Source: Hyphomicrobium sp. ghe19 (GTDB taxonomy: Bacteria > Pseudomonadota > Alphaproteobacteria > Rhizobiales > Hyphomicrobiaceae). Taken from it: a stretch of 64,000 bases of DNA. The translations under genes and the position numbers were made by a program. Under the pieces are notes generated by a model. It did not search any database. It had not been told where the DNA came from and saw only the letters and a list, made by a program, of their open reading frames with translations. The DNA lies in contig NZ_LR743509.1 of the NCBI RefSeq assembly GCF_902712875.1, forward strand, positions 4,168,001-4,232,000. The letters run 5' to 3'. Shown in pieces: positions 1-7,978 of this stretch; the stretch's first letter is position 1, and each line of letters starts with the position of its first letter.

Positions 1-609
1 CTTTGGACCGGTGATATCGAGAGCGCCGGCAAGTACACCGATTGGCTAATATCGCATGCTCACTCTCATTCCCTCGCGCCCTATTTGGCGTTGGGACGTG
101 GCTTCGAAGCCAAGTTGGCCATCTGCCGAGGAGATGCCAGCGAGGGAGTTGATAGCCTTCAGCGCTGTCTGGAAAAGCTCCACGCTGCCCGCTACGAATT
201 GCATACCACACCGTTCAACATGGGCCTCGCCGAAGGTCTCGTGGCAATCGGGCGTTCCAGAGAAGCGATGACGCTGATTGACGAGACGATTGCGTCGGTC
301 GAGGCGAACGGAGACCTTTGCTACATGCCGGAGCTATGGCGAGTGAAAGGCAAATTAGTTTGCTCGACGCCGGAACCTAATCTTAAAGACGCAGAAAATT
401 GTTTCACTCGGTCGCTCGGATTGAGCCGCGGCCAGAGCGCGCGATCCTGGGAATTGCGCGCTGCAATCGACCTAGCACAGCTGACATTCGCTCAAGGGCA
501 GCGCAAGCGCGCTCGAGAACTTCTTAAGCCAGTGTTCGAACAATTTGTGGAGGGTTTGCAGACAGCGGATTGTAGAACTGCGAAGCGTCTAATCCTGACT
601 TTGGAATAG
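1..609 (+). CDS. C-terminal fragment of a predicted ATPase-type transcriptional regulator (TPR-rich tail)
   Basis: The frame is open from the first base of the window and ends at a stop at 609, so the gene starts to the left and only the last 202 residues are visible. The visible part is alpha-helical, with repeated helix pairs of tetratricopeptide type, including EAMTLIDETIASVEANGD and DAENCFTRSLGLSRGQSARS. This kind of tail is typical of large rhizobial proteins that join a winged-helix or adenylate-cyclase domain, an AAA/STAND ATPase and TPRs. The DNA-binding and ATPase parts are outside the window, so that assignment is an inference from the tail only. The gene lies on the island-like side of the tRNA-Ala. 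Confidence 0.55.
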   Translation, partial: LWTGDIESAGKYTDWLISHAHSHSLAPYLALGRGFEAKLAICRGDASEGVDSLQRCLEKLHAARYELHTTPFNMGLAEGLVAIGRSREAMTLIDETIASVEANGDLCYMPELWRVKGKLVCSTPEPNLKDAENCFTRSLGLSRGQSARSWELRAAIDLAQLTFAQGQRKRARELLKPVFEQFVEGLQTADCRTAKRLILTLE

Positions 610-649
610 CTCCTCGATTCAAATGAGCAGCAGTCTTCGTCGCCGCGAG

Positions 650-1225
650 CTATGGCTTTCCGCTCTTGGAGTCTTTAGCGGGATTTGTTGGCTTCGCCTG
701 AGTGCCTGCAACGGTTGCCGGAAGTTCAGAGACCGAAATTCCGAACAGACGCCAGTGGCCGGCGTACGGCTCGTAGGTCAGGTCGAAACTTAACTGACCG
801 GCTTGACCGGGAAAAAATCCGGCGATGTGTAACAGTGGCTGGGCGTCCGAGACTTCCGCCGCGGTCAGCGTCGGTATCTGCATGGCGACAGCCGAGAGAT
901 CGAGGTTCTGATTTTCCAGCTGTGCGAAAATGCGTCCAAGTTGGGCGGCAGTGTTATTGCGGTTGAAGGATGGGCCAGCACGGTCGCGCAAGACGGTGTA
1001 GTTGCCAGTCTGCAGCGCATCGTTGAGCGTCAACAATGATAAGCGCACCAGGAGAACCAGCTTTTCGGCGGAGGGCACTGGAAGGCGTCCGGCATTCTGG
1101 TTCTGGTCCGGTGTCGCGGCCTTCGGCTTGGTTGCGGCAGGCTTTTGCGGCGTGGAAACCTGTGCAGCCGCGGGACATGTCGCGACGAGTGCCGCTGCCA
1201 ACACGATCGCCTGGGTAATACGCAT
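650..1225 (-). CDS. Secreted hypothetical protein
   Basis: This 191-residue protein starts with a clear Sec signal peptide (hydrophobic IVLAAALVATCPAAA, cleavage probably after the AAA-Q region). A Pro/Lys/Ala-rich linker follows (about residues 24-48), then a compact domain of about 120 residues with motifs LNDALQTGNYTVLRD and YEPYAGHWRLFGI. The alternation of helices and a final strand pair with a W-R-L-F-G-I motif recalls NTF2-like or SnoaL folds, but I do not recognise the family. The tail is Lys/Ser-rich. It lies 86 bp downstream of the adhesin gene on the same strand, so it may be co-transcribed and exported with it. Function unknown. Confidence 0.7.
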   Translation of the reverse strand: MRITQAIVLAAALVATCPAAAQVSTPQKPAATKPKAATPDQNQNAGRLPVPSAEKLVLLVRLSLLTLNDALQTGNYTVLRDRAGPSFNRNNTAAQLGRIFAQLENQNLDLSAVAMQIPTLTAAEVSDAQPLLHIAGFFPGQAGQLSFDLTYEPYAGHWRLFGISVSELPATVAGTQAKPTNPAKDSKSGKP

Positions 1226-1311
1226 GAATGATTAGCCCTCGTGATGAACGTGCGCAAACGGCGGCAGCCTTCGGGCCGCCACCGTTCCTAATCTCTTTTC
1301 GTCTTCGGCGA

Positions 1312-4020
1312 TCAGAAGCCGAAGGTCACGCCAGCTTTGCCGGCGACGGTGCCCTCTGTGGTTCCGAAGCCGATGCCGCCGTCGACAACGACCGAGCTGT
1401 TAGCGCCAAAGCCGCCGCGGTTAAGGACGCCCGCAAGGCTGACACCGAGAGCGCTAGAGCCATCGAAGTTGCCCCAGCCGACGCGGGCGGCGAACGTTTG
1501 GTTGCCCTGGAAGATCGGCGGCGAGAGAGCGAGCGCAACGGCGATGCCCTCAGCCAGCTCCTGGTCGCGCTTATGCAGTCCGCCAATCTGCGCATTGAGC
1601 GCACTGATATCGCCCGATGTCGCAAGACCCATGTCGGCAGCCGTACGCGTCGCGAGATTGCCCGAGGAATCCGAGGTCACGAAATTAACCGGCCCACTCT
1701 GGGCCGCACGACTCGCATCCGACGAGATACCACCGAGTGTGTAGGTGTTGCTCGCGCCGCCGATCGCCACTTGATTGTCGCGCGTCGTCGCAGCGCCCTG
1801 TCCGATCGCCGATGAATTGGCGTGCGTGGCAGAGGCGCCTTGGCCAAGCGCAGTGGAATTTTCGCCGGAGGCCTGCGCCCCATCGCCGATCGCCGTCGAG
1901 AGATCTCCACTCGCAGCGGAGTTCTGGCCGGTGGCCGTCGCGCCGGTACCGGTTGCGCGCGCGAGAACGCCTGTCGCCGTTCCGCGATCGCCCGTCGCTT
2001 GCGCAAAGGAGCCGGTTGCCGTCGACGAGCTGCCGCTGGCGTTGGCCGCATAGCCCGACGCCGTCGCATTGCTGCCCGATGCCTTGGCCTGAGTGCCGAG
2101 CGCGCTCGAATAGTCGCCCGTTGCCTTGGAGTCGGAGCCGAGCGCCGTTGACGACTGCTTCGTCGCCTCCGCGTTCTGGCCGACAGCCGTGGAATAGAGC
2201 CCGCTTGCGCTGGCGTCCTGGCCGACGGCAGTGGTGCGTAGGTTCGATGCCTCAGCGCCCTGACCAACAGCCGTTGACCACACGCCGGTCGCCTGCGCTC
2301 CCTGACCATTGGCCGTCGAGTTTTCCTGGCTCGCCACGGCGCCCTGGCCGGTGGCGGTGGAGTTGTTGCCGGTTGCTTGCGCGCCCTGCCCCGTTGCCGT
2401 GGAGTTGATCTTGTCGGCCGCTGCGCCTTGACCGAATGCTGACGAGTTGGCGCCAGCGGCGTTGGAGCCCTGGCCTACAGCGGTGGCGTTTGTATTCCAG
2501 GCCGTCGAATTCTGACCGAGGGCGGTCGAATTCTCCTTCGTCGCGCGAGCATTGTCACCGAACGCGGAAGAGTTCTTCTCCTGCGTCACGGTTAGGGTCC
2601 CGACTGCCGTGTTGAAGTCTCCCTGTGCCGAGGATGCTTTACCGACAGCCGTCGACTGCTCTCCGAGTGCCGCCGATTCCGCACCGAGCGCTGTCGTATT
2701 GCGGCCGGTCGCGTCCGCACCGTGGCCGTTGGCAGTTGACCAGTCACCGCTTGCGTTAGCTTCATAACCAGTAGCGGTGGAGTTCTGGCCAGTAGCCTGA
2801 GACCACATACCTGTCGCCGTGCTATTCTCTCCGGAAGCTACTGAACCATTGCCGGTCGCCGTAGACTTCGCACCGGACGCATTGGCGTCAACGCCCGTCG
2901 CCGTGCCGTACTGTCCCGTCGCTTGTGCGCCGGCGCCGGTGGCAGTGCCCTCTTCGCCTGAGGCATTTGCACCCTGGCCTGTTGCCGTGGAGCGAACGCC
3001 AGTCGCATTGCTGTCCTGGCCGGTGGCAGTGGAGTTATTGCCGGTTGCCTGCGCGCCCTGGCCAAGCGCCGTCGCGTTCTCGCCACTTGCCTGAGAACCA
3101 TCACCGTTTGCGGTCGAAAGAACTCCGCTGGCGCTCGAGTTCTGACCGGTCGCCGTCGAGCCTACGCCCGTAGCGCGAGCCAGCACACCGGTCGCCGTCG
3201 CGCGGTCGGCCGTCGCCTGAGCGAACGAACCGGTTGCCGTCGAGGAACTGCCCGTCGCATTGGCCGCATAGCCTGAGGCCGTCGAGTTGCTGCCAGATGC
3301 TGTCGCCTGTTTGCCCAGTGCCGTCGCATAGTTGCCCGTCGCCTTAGAGTCGGTGCCGAGCGCTGTCGCGGACTGCTTCGTCGCCTGCGCGTTTTCGCCA
3401 ACGGCGGTTGAGTAGAGGCCGGAGGCACCCGCACCCTGTCCGACCGCGGTCGTCTGTATGTTGGAGGCCTTGGCACCCTGTCCTACTGCCGTCGAGGCAA
3501 CGCCCGTGGCCTCTGCCCCCTGACCGTTGGCGGTTGAGTTCTGCTGGCTCGCCAGCGCGCCTTGACCGGTGGCAGTCGAGTTATTGCCGGTGGCCTTGGC
3601 GTTCTGGCCCGTTGCCGTCGAATTGATCTTGTCGGCCAGCGAGTCCTTTCCGGTAGCCGTGGAAAAGCCGCCGGTAGCTTTGGCGTTTTGCCCGACGGCC
3701 GTCGATTCCGGACCTTCGGCCAAAGATCCTGCGCCAACGGCTGTGGTGTCCTCGGTGCCCGCAACAGCTCCGTCGCCGACCGCGGTCGCATTGCTGAAGT
3801 TGGCCGTGGCTCCATTGCCGATGGCTGTGGCGCCCTGAGCGTCTGCCGAGGCGCCGTCTCCGCAAGCAAGTGACATTCCGAACGGCCCGACGGTGCAGGC
3901 ATCTGCATAGGCTGAATTCGGCGCCGCCCCCATGACAGCAGAGATTGCAAGCATGCTTGCGGACGCACGAAGCCAGTTGGCGCGGCGCGTGGCGCCGGCC
4001 ATGAACGCATTACTAGACAC
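1312..4020 (-). CDS. YadA-like trimeric autotransporter adhesin
   Basis: This 902-residue surface protein has a long signal region (residues 1-40, with a hydrophobic stretch around 21-33). About 50 repeats of 14 residues follow, of the form STATGQGAxATGxN, which is the left-handed beta-roll head of the YadA/Hep_Hag family (residues about 55-755). A short neck follows (about 756-825, including ISALNAQIGGLHKRDQE). The C-terminal membrane anchor of about 75 residues ends in aromatic F (VTFGF), as expected for BAM-dependent insertion. Unlike classical family members there is almost no coiled-coil stalk. Residues 130-323 are duplicated at 536-729. An AGGAGA ribosome site precedes the ATG. By family, it would form trimers in the outer membrane and mediate adhesion or autoagglutination. 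Confidence 0.93.
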   Translation of the reverse strand: MSSNAFMAGATRRANWLRASASMLAISAVMGAAPNSAYADACTVGPFGMSLACGDGASADAQGATAIGNGATANFSNATAVGDGAVAGTEDTTAVGAGSLAEGPESTAVGQNAKATGGFSTATGKDSLADKINSTATGQNAKATGNNSTATGQGALASQQNSTANGQGAEATGVASTAVGQGAKASNIQTTAVGQGAGASGLYSTAVGENAQATKQSATALGTDSKATGNYATALGKQATASGSNSTASGYAANATGSSSTATGSFAQATADRATATGVLARATGVGSTATGQNSSASGVLSTANGDGSQASGENATALGQGAQATGNNSTATGQDSNATGVRSTATGQGANASGEEGTATGAGAQATGQYGTATGVDANASGAKSTATGNGSVASGENSTATGMWSQATGQNSTATGYEANASGDWSTANGHGADATGRNTTALGAESAALGEQSTAVGKASSAQGDFNTAVGTLTVTQEKNSSAFGDNARATKENSTALGQNSTAWNTNATAVGQGSNAAGANSSAFGQGAAADKINSTATGQGAQATGNNSTATGQGAVASQENSTANGQGAQATGVWSTAVGQGAEASNLRTTAVGQDASASGLYSTAVGQNAEATKQSSTALGSDSKATGDYSSALGTQAKASGSNATASGYAANASGSSSTATGSFAQATGDRGTATGVLARATGTGATATGQNSAASGDLSTAIGDGAQASGENSTALGQGASATHANSSAIGQGAATTRDNQVAIGGASNTYTLGGISSDASRAAQSGPVNFVTSDSSGNLATRTAADMGLATSGDISALNAQIGGLHKRDQELAEGIAVALALSPPIFQGNQTFAARVGWGNFDGSSALGVSLAGVLNRGGFGANSSVVVDGGIGFGTTEGTVAGKAGVTFGF
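1834..2415 (-). repeat. Copy B of the internal duplication of the adhesin head
   Basis: Encodes adhesin residues 536-729. It matches copy A repeat for repeat with scattered substitutions and no length change, so the whole 194-residue block was duplicated in register rather than by random drift of single 14-mers. Confidence 0.9.
3052..3633 (-). repeat. Copy A of the internal duplication of the adhesin head
   Basis: Encodes adhesin residues 130-323, from DKINSTATGQ to TALGQGA. The same order of individually recognisable 14-residue repeats recurs exactly 406 residues (29 x 14) later in copy B. Both copies share landmarks such as SQxNSTANGQGA, ASGLYSTAVG, ATKQS, SGYAANA, TGVLARATG and SGENxTALGQGA. 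Confidence 0.9.
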
Positions 4021-4164
4021 GAGGAATCTCCTGTTGCCCCAATTACGCAGAACGAAAGGGCACGCCCGGCCGGGTCACGCCGTGAGCTTCGAAATCCCCC
4101 GAAGCCCCCGGGCAACCGCGTACCTTACGAAAATGACAAGTGCTTAAAGATCAGGCCAATTGGC

Positions 4165-5755
4165 TTATAGCGATTGCCGCATCAAGCTCTTTCCAAGGTC
4201 GTGTTGCAAACTCAGAACAGTTTTCACTCGACGCAGAAGGTGCTCGTCCGGAAAGCGAAGGCGAGCAAGGGGAAAGGGACTCTGGCGCGCGTCGAGCTGG
4301 ATTTCCGCGGGAACGAAGACCTCGTTGAACCGACGTGCGGCGTACCATGCTAGGTTACCGTACTTGTTCGCTTTCAATTCGTGAAAGAGGCGCGGCCCGT
4401 GCTCGGCCATCGAACTCTTACGGACTTTCACAAAGTCCAAGAAACCGAAGCGTATCAGTTCGGGATGAAGCGGGACGCGTCTTCGGCTAGAAATTGTTTT
4501 CAGGCTTTTGCCATCTTCACCCGCTTCGTCAGCGAGATCGAGAAACCAAGTTCCAGTGGGAGTGCGCTGTACGTCTTTGACGTGAAGCTGCGCGATCTCG
4601 TTCGGACGGGCGCCGCTGAATAACATAATCAATGGAAGCCAGAAGCGCCAAGCTCTATCGGGCTTGTCGTACGGCTCGGCCACTCCCGGCGCACAGCTCT
4701 GATAGAACTTTCCCTCGAAGAAGTCCTTGATTTGTTGCCTAGACCAGGGGCGGCGCTTCTGCGCGGCAGGAACTGAATCCTTTTTGATCGGCCGTGCGCC
4801 GATCGCCGGATTGGCCGGAAGGAACTTCTTTCGGACTGCAACATCAAGCACCTCTCGAAGAACGTCGAGATACACCTGCTGCGTCGGCGGTGAAGTGTCG
4901 GCTTTTCTTCCTTGGCTGCCTTTTCGATCGCATCTTGGAACGCAAATTTCGGATAGATCTTCAGCCTGTTCTTCGGCGTCTGAGCTAGAAAACTGCGAAC
5001 GCGTTGGACGATATCGTCGTCGATGGTGTGGACCGGCAAATCGGCGCCGAGCATCTCAAGGAGAGTCGAGACGGCGGACCGAATCTTATCCGTCCGCTTC
5101 TGGCTCACGTTGTTGTGGCCGTATGCTTCTGTTTTTTCCGCCAAGTAAATGCTGGTTAGCTCGCCAAGCGAGGTAACCGATGGGAGCTTTGGGTCGAACA
5201 AGACATCATAAAACAGGCGTTCGTTCCGATCCTCCAATCTCGCAATCTTGCGACGGGTCAGTTCGATCAAACCGCGGCGAACGGCGTCCGATAGCTGCGC
5301 GGAGGTCTGTTGAGTTCCGGGGCCCTATCTCCGTCTCAGCGAACACTCGGTCTTCGAAATGACTGATCCATTGATCGCGCCGAGGGTCTGCCGGATTGAG
5401 GAGAATTGAAAGAGCCTGATCAGCATCTTTCCAAACCTCATCAATCTCCTCACGGTTCGCCGGAGGATCATTCGCGAAGTTCTCAGCCGACCGTTTGTCG
5501 AGCTGTTCTATCGTTCGACGCAGGTGTTCGATGAGCATCGAGATCGGTGGCTGGTTGTGCTTTGAGGCACTCCCACGGAGTTGGGCAATCGATCCCTTTT
5601 CCGCGTCTGCAAAAAGCGCGTCCGCCTTCAGGTCTTCGCGAGCGTTTGAGAAAGCTTTTGCCGATGATCGGTACAAGGTGCTTCGGCACGCGCCGGAAGT
5701 AGTGGTAGACGTCGCCGCGCTTCTGCAGATGGAGAGTTTGAGACACTGGTTTCAT
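4165..5755 (-). pseudogene. Degenerate tyrosine recombinase (phage/island integrase)
   Basis: Four reading frames in series together resemble one integrase of about 500 residues. The N-terminal part starts at 5755 (HLQKRGDVYHYFRRVPKHLV, the DUF6538-type start of rhizobial integrases). A second frame runs from about 5650 to 5310, and a third from about 5310 to 4890 (core-binding region, TSIYLAEKTEAYGHNN). A fourth from about 4875 holds the catalytic-domain start (MLFSGARPNEIAQLHVKDV, with the first catalytic Arg, and SRRRVPLHPEL). At about 4250 the frame is lost again just where the H-x-x-R box should be, and no His/Tyr nucleophile region remains. At least three frameshifts plus the missing end make it non-functional. 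Its start lies 92 bp from the tRNA-Ala 3' end. Confidence 0.85.
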
Positions 5756-5847
5756 GCCCTTGTGTATACCACGCGAGTGACCAAACGTCGGGCATAAGTG
5801 CTTGATATGGTTGCCAAGTTAACGATATCAGTAACTTAGCGGTTACC

Positions 5848-5923
5848 TGGTGGAGCCGAGGGGAATCGAACCCCTGACCTCTGCAGTGCGATTGCAGCGC
5901 TCTCCCATCTGAGCTACGGCCCC
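5848..5923 (-). tRNA. tRNA-Ala (anticodon CGC)
   Basis: The reverse complement folds as a full 76-nt cloverleaf. The acceptor is GGGGCCG/CGGCTCC followed by encoded ACCA, and the D arm is GCTC...GAGC. The anticodon arm is CTGCA-ATCGCAC-TGCAG with anticodon CGC, and the T arm is AGGGG-TTCGATT-CCCCT. CGC reads the Ala codon GCG. The gene's 3' end faces the degenerate integrase, so it is the likely attachment site of the element to its left. Confidence 0.95.
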
Positions 5924-6107
5924 AATGGTCGGGCATTTAAAATTTGGCCTCCTTCATTGTCAAGAAAGCGCGTCGCGCGGAGCCCGCTCGCCACGCCGCT
6001 TTTACTCCTGCCTACCAGCCAAGTCCCAAGCAAGCGGGATCAACTACTTGCGGCGCGCTGGTCGTCAGGGCTACATGGCGCAACGGTCGACAACTGTGGG
6101 ACGACGA

Positions 6108-6398
6108 ATGCTCGAGCTTTTGCAATTTATCAGTTATCTCATCACTCTTTACACTTACGTCGTCATCGCCGTGGTGATCGTCAGCTGGCTCATGGCCTTC
6201 GGGGTCATCAACGCCTACAACCCCATGGTGCGTTCGATCTGGCAGGGGTTGAATGCGGTGACGGAACCGCTGCTGCGGCCCATCCGGAACGCGCTTCCCA
6301 ACTTGGGCGGTCTCGATATTTCGCCCGTTATTCTGTTGCTGCTCTGCTATTTCATCCAGACGGTCATTCTTCCGAATATCGCCAAGGCGGTCGTGTGA
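6108..6398 (+). CDS. YggT family membrane protein
   Basis: The start ATG at 6108 gives a 96-residue protein. Longer in-frame starts would run back into the tRNA and add a non-conserved tail. It has two hydrophobic segments (about residues 8-30 and 70-92) around the family motif NPMVRSIWQGLNAVTEPLLR and LGGLDISPVI. YggT proteins are small inner-membrane proteins of uncertain role, linked in other bacteria to osmotic stress, cell division or plastid-like thylakoid organisation. The next gene starts inside its last codons, so the two are translated together. Confidence 0.9.
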   Translation: MLELLQFISYLITLYTYVVIAVVIVSWLMAFGVINAYNPMVRSIWQGLNAVTEPLLRPIRNALPNLGGLDISPVILLLLCYFIQTVILPNIAKAVV

Positions 6399-6745
6399 TC
6401 AGCCGGCCGAGCTGCCAGCCGCCGGCTCGCAAGGCCTGGCGGCATGGGAGCGCGTGCGTCATTGCGCACTTTCGGCTGACGCCGAAATCTTCCAAAGAGG
6501 CGATTGACGGGATCGTCGAAACCCCCGACGGTCCGGCCTTTCAGGCGCGTGTCCGCGCACTTCCCGAGGATGGAGCCGCCAACAGGGCGCTCGAAGAGCT
6601 GGCCGCCCGCTGGCTCGGAGTGACCAAGAGCTCGGTTTCGCTCGCAACGGGGGGCAAGTCGCGGCTCAAATCCTTGAGGATTTCCGGCGATCCGGAGACG
6701 CTTGAACGGCTACTGCAAGAACGAACAAACGAATTGAGAAAATAG
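6395..6745 (+). CDS. DUF167 (YggU-like) protein
   Basis: The GTG at 6395 overlaps the YggT stop by 4 bases (GTGTGA context), giving 116 residues. The conserved core is [13 protein letters not shown], then [23 protein letters not shown], then [17 protein letters not shown], which is the complete DUF167 fold. YggT-DUF167 coupling is common in Proteobacteria. Biochemical role unknown. Confidence 0.88.
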   Translation: MISRPSCQPPARKAWRHGSACVIAHFRLTPKSSKEAIDGIVETPDGPAFQARVRALPEDGAANRALEELAARWLGVTKSSVSLATGGKSRLKSLRISGDPETLERLLQERTNELRK

Positions 6746-6768
6746 GCGAACGAGGAGGAAAGACGGGA

Positions 6769-7656
6769 ATGTCCGTGGCGCAGATCATCGATGGGAAAGA
6801 GATTGCGGCGAAGGTCCGCGCTGAAGTGGCGGCCGAGGTCGCGCGTCTTCAGAAAGAACATGGCCTGAAGCCCGGACTTGCCGTCGTGCTTGTCGGCGAA
6901 GATCCGGCCAGCAGGGTCTACGTTGCGAACAAGGCCAAGCAGACCGTCGAAGTCGGCATGAACTCCTGGGAGCATCGCCTTCCGGCTGAAACGCCCGAGG
7001 CCGACGTGCTGTCGCTCGTTCAGAAGCTCAACGACGATCCGTCCTGCCACGGCATTCTCGTGCAGCTGCCGCTACCGAAGCACATCAACGCCGAGAAGGT
7101 GCTGAACCTGATCAGCCCCGACAAGGACGTCGACGGCTTTCACCCGGTGAACGTCGGCCGGCTTTGGGTTGGCGAACGCGCACTCGTCCCTTGCACGCCG
7201 ACCGGCTCGGTCATCCTCGCGAAGAGCGTGCATTCGAACCTGTCGGGCTTCAATGCAGTCGTCATTGGCCGCTCGAACATCGTCGGCAAGCCGGTTGCGG
7301 CGCTGCTGCTCAGGGAAAACTGCACGGTGACGATCGCGCACTCGCGCACGAAGAACATTGAAGACGTCGTTCGGGCCGCCGATCTCGTCATCGCCGCCGT
7401 CGGCATTCCGGAAATGGTCAAGGGAAGCTGGATCAAGCCCGGCGCTACCATCATCGACGTCGGCATCAATCGCGTTCCGTCGGACAACGGAAAGACGAAG
7501 ATCGTCGGCGACGTTGCCTACGAAGAGTGCGCGAAGGTCGCAGGCGCGATCACGCCGGTTCCCGGCGGCGTTGGCCCCATGACGATCGCGTGCCTATTGC
7601 GGAATTCCGCTCAGGCCGCGGCGATGCAGGCCGGCGTCAAGTCTGCTTTCGGCTGA
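6769..7656 (+). CDS. folD: Bifunctional methylenetetrahydrofolate dehydrogenase / methenyltetrahydrofolate cyclohydrolase
   Basis: FolD interconverts 5,10-methylene-THF, 5,10-methenyl-THF and 10-formyl-THF in the cytosol, using NADP. The 295-residue length is normal. Visible signatures are the Y51-x3-K55 catalytic pair in YVANKAK, VQLPLP (about 98), the [11 protein letters not shown] loop, the NADP-binding GRSNIVGKP, and [10 protein letters not shown] near the C-terminus. A strong GAGGAGGAAAG ribosome site precedes the ATG. It follows DUF167 by 23 bp and may share its transcript. In a one-carbon-using alphaproteobacterium it would feed formyl groups to biosynthesis. Confidence 0.97.
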   Translation: MSVAQIIDGKEIAAKVRAEVAAEVARLQKEHGLKPGLAVVLVGEDPASRVYVANKAKQTVEVGMNSWEHRLPAETPEADVLSLVQKLNDDPSCHGILVQLPLPKHINAEKVLNLISPDKDVDGFHPVNVGRLWVGERALVPCTPTGSVILAKSVHSNLSGFNAVVIGRSNIVGKPVAALLLRENCTVTIAHSRTKNIEDVVRAADLVIAAVGIPEMVKGSWIKPGATIIDVGINRVPSDNGKTKIVGDVAYEECAKVAGAITPVPGGVGPMTIACLLRNSAQAAAMQAGVKSAFG

Positions 7657-7684
7657 GCCGACACGTTAACGTTCGTGGCCCAAG

Positions 7685-7978
7685 TCAGTGAATTGTGCGC
7701 CGGGACCTTCGTGTCCCGGCGTTTTTCGTTGATCGCCAGCGGCGCGTTTCAACGCACTCTTCGCATGCGTAGCGGCCGCGAATGCGGGTCTTGAAATATT
7801 CCGCGACGGACGCAGCGTTGACGAGCCCCTCGTATTCCCGGCCCGGCACCCCGAAGTAGGTGATGCAGCTGCCGTTCGAAAAAATGATGTCCAGCGTCCG
7901 GCTAGCAGCGTCGTATTCAGCGGCATGAATGACCGACGATTTCTGAAACTCCATTTTCTTCACCATTCTCGACTTCAC
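7685..7978 (-). CDS. KTSC domain protein
   Basis: 97 residues. The GTG start overlaps the comM stop as GTGA, arguing for translational coupling; an ATG four codons later (MVKKMEF) is an alternative. The KTSC domain is complete: FQKSSVIHAAEYDAASRTL, then YFGVPGREYEGLVNA, then EYFKTRIRGRY. The domain is named for its occurrence at lysyl-tRNA synthetase C-termini and its function is unknown. The last 20 or so residues are basic and not part of the domain. They are encoded by the folD terminator hairpin read on the other strand, so the tail is probably not functional. Confidence 0.75.
   Translation of the reverse strand: MKSRMVKKMEFQKSSVIHAAEYDAASRTLDIIFSNGSCITYFGVPGREYEGLVNAASVAEYFKTRIRGRYACEECVETRRWRSTKNAGTRRSRRTIH
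7698..7726 (+). terminator. Rho-independent terminator of folD
   Basis: CGCCGGGAC / GTCCCGGCG stem with a CTTCGT loop, followed directly by TTTTT on the plus strand. It lies 41 bp after the folD stop, inside the 3' end of the convergent KTSC gene. Confidence 0.9.

Noticed and set aside
1800..3900. Regular 42-bp repeats that might suggest a CRISPR array
   Set aside because: The period is 14 codons in one continuous reading frame, repeats are degenerate at DNA level, and no spacers or cas genes exist; it is the adhesin head.
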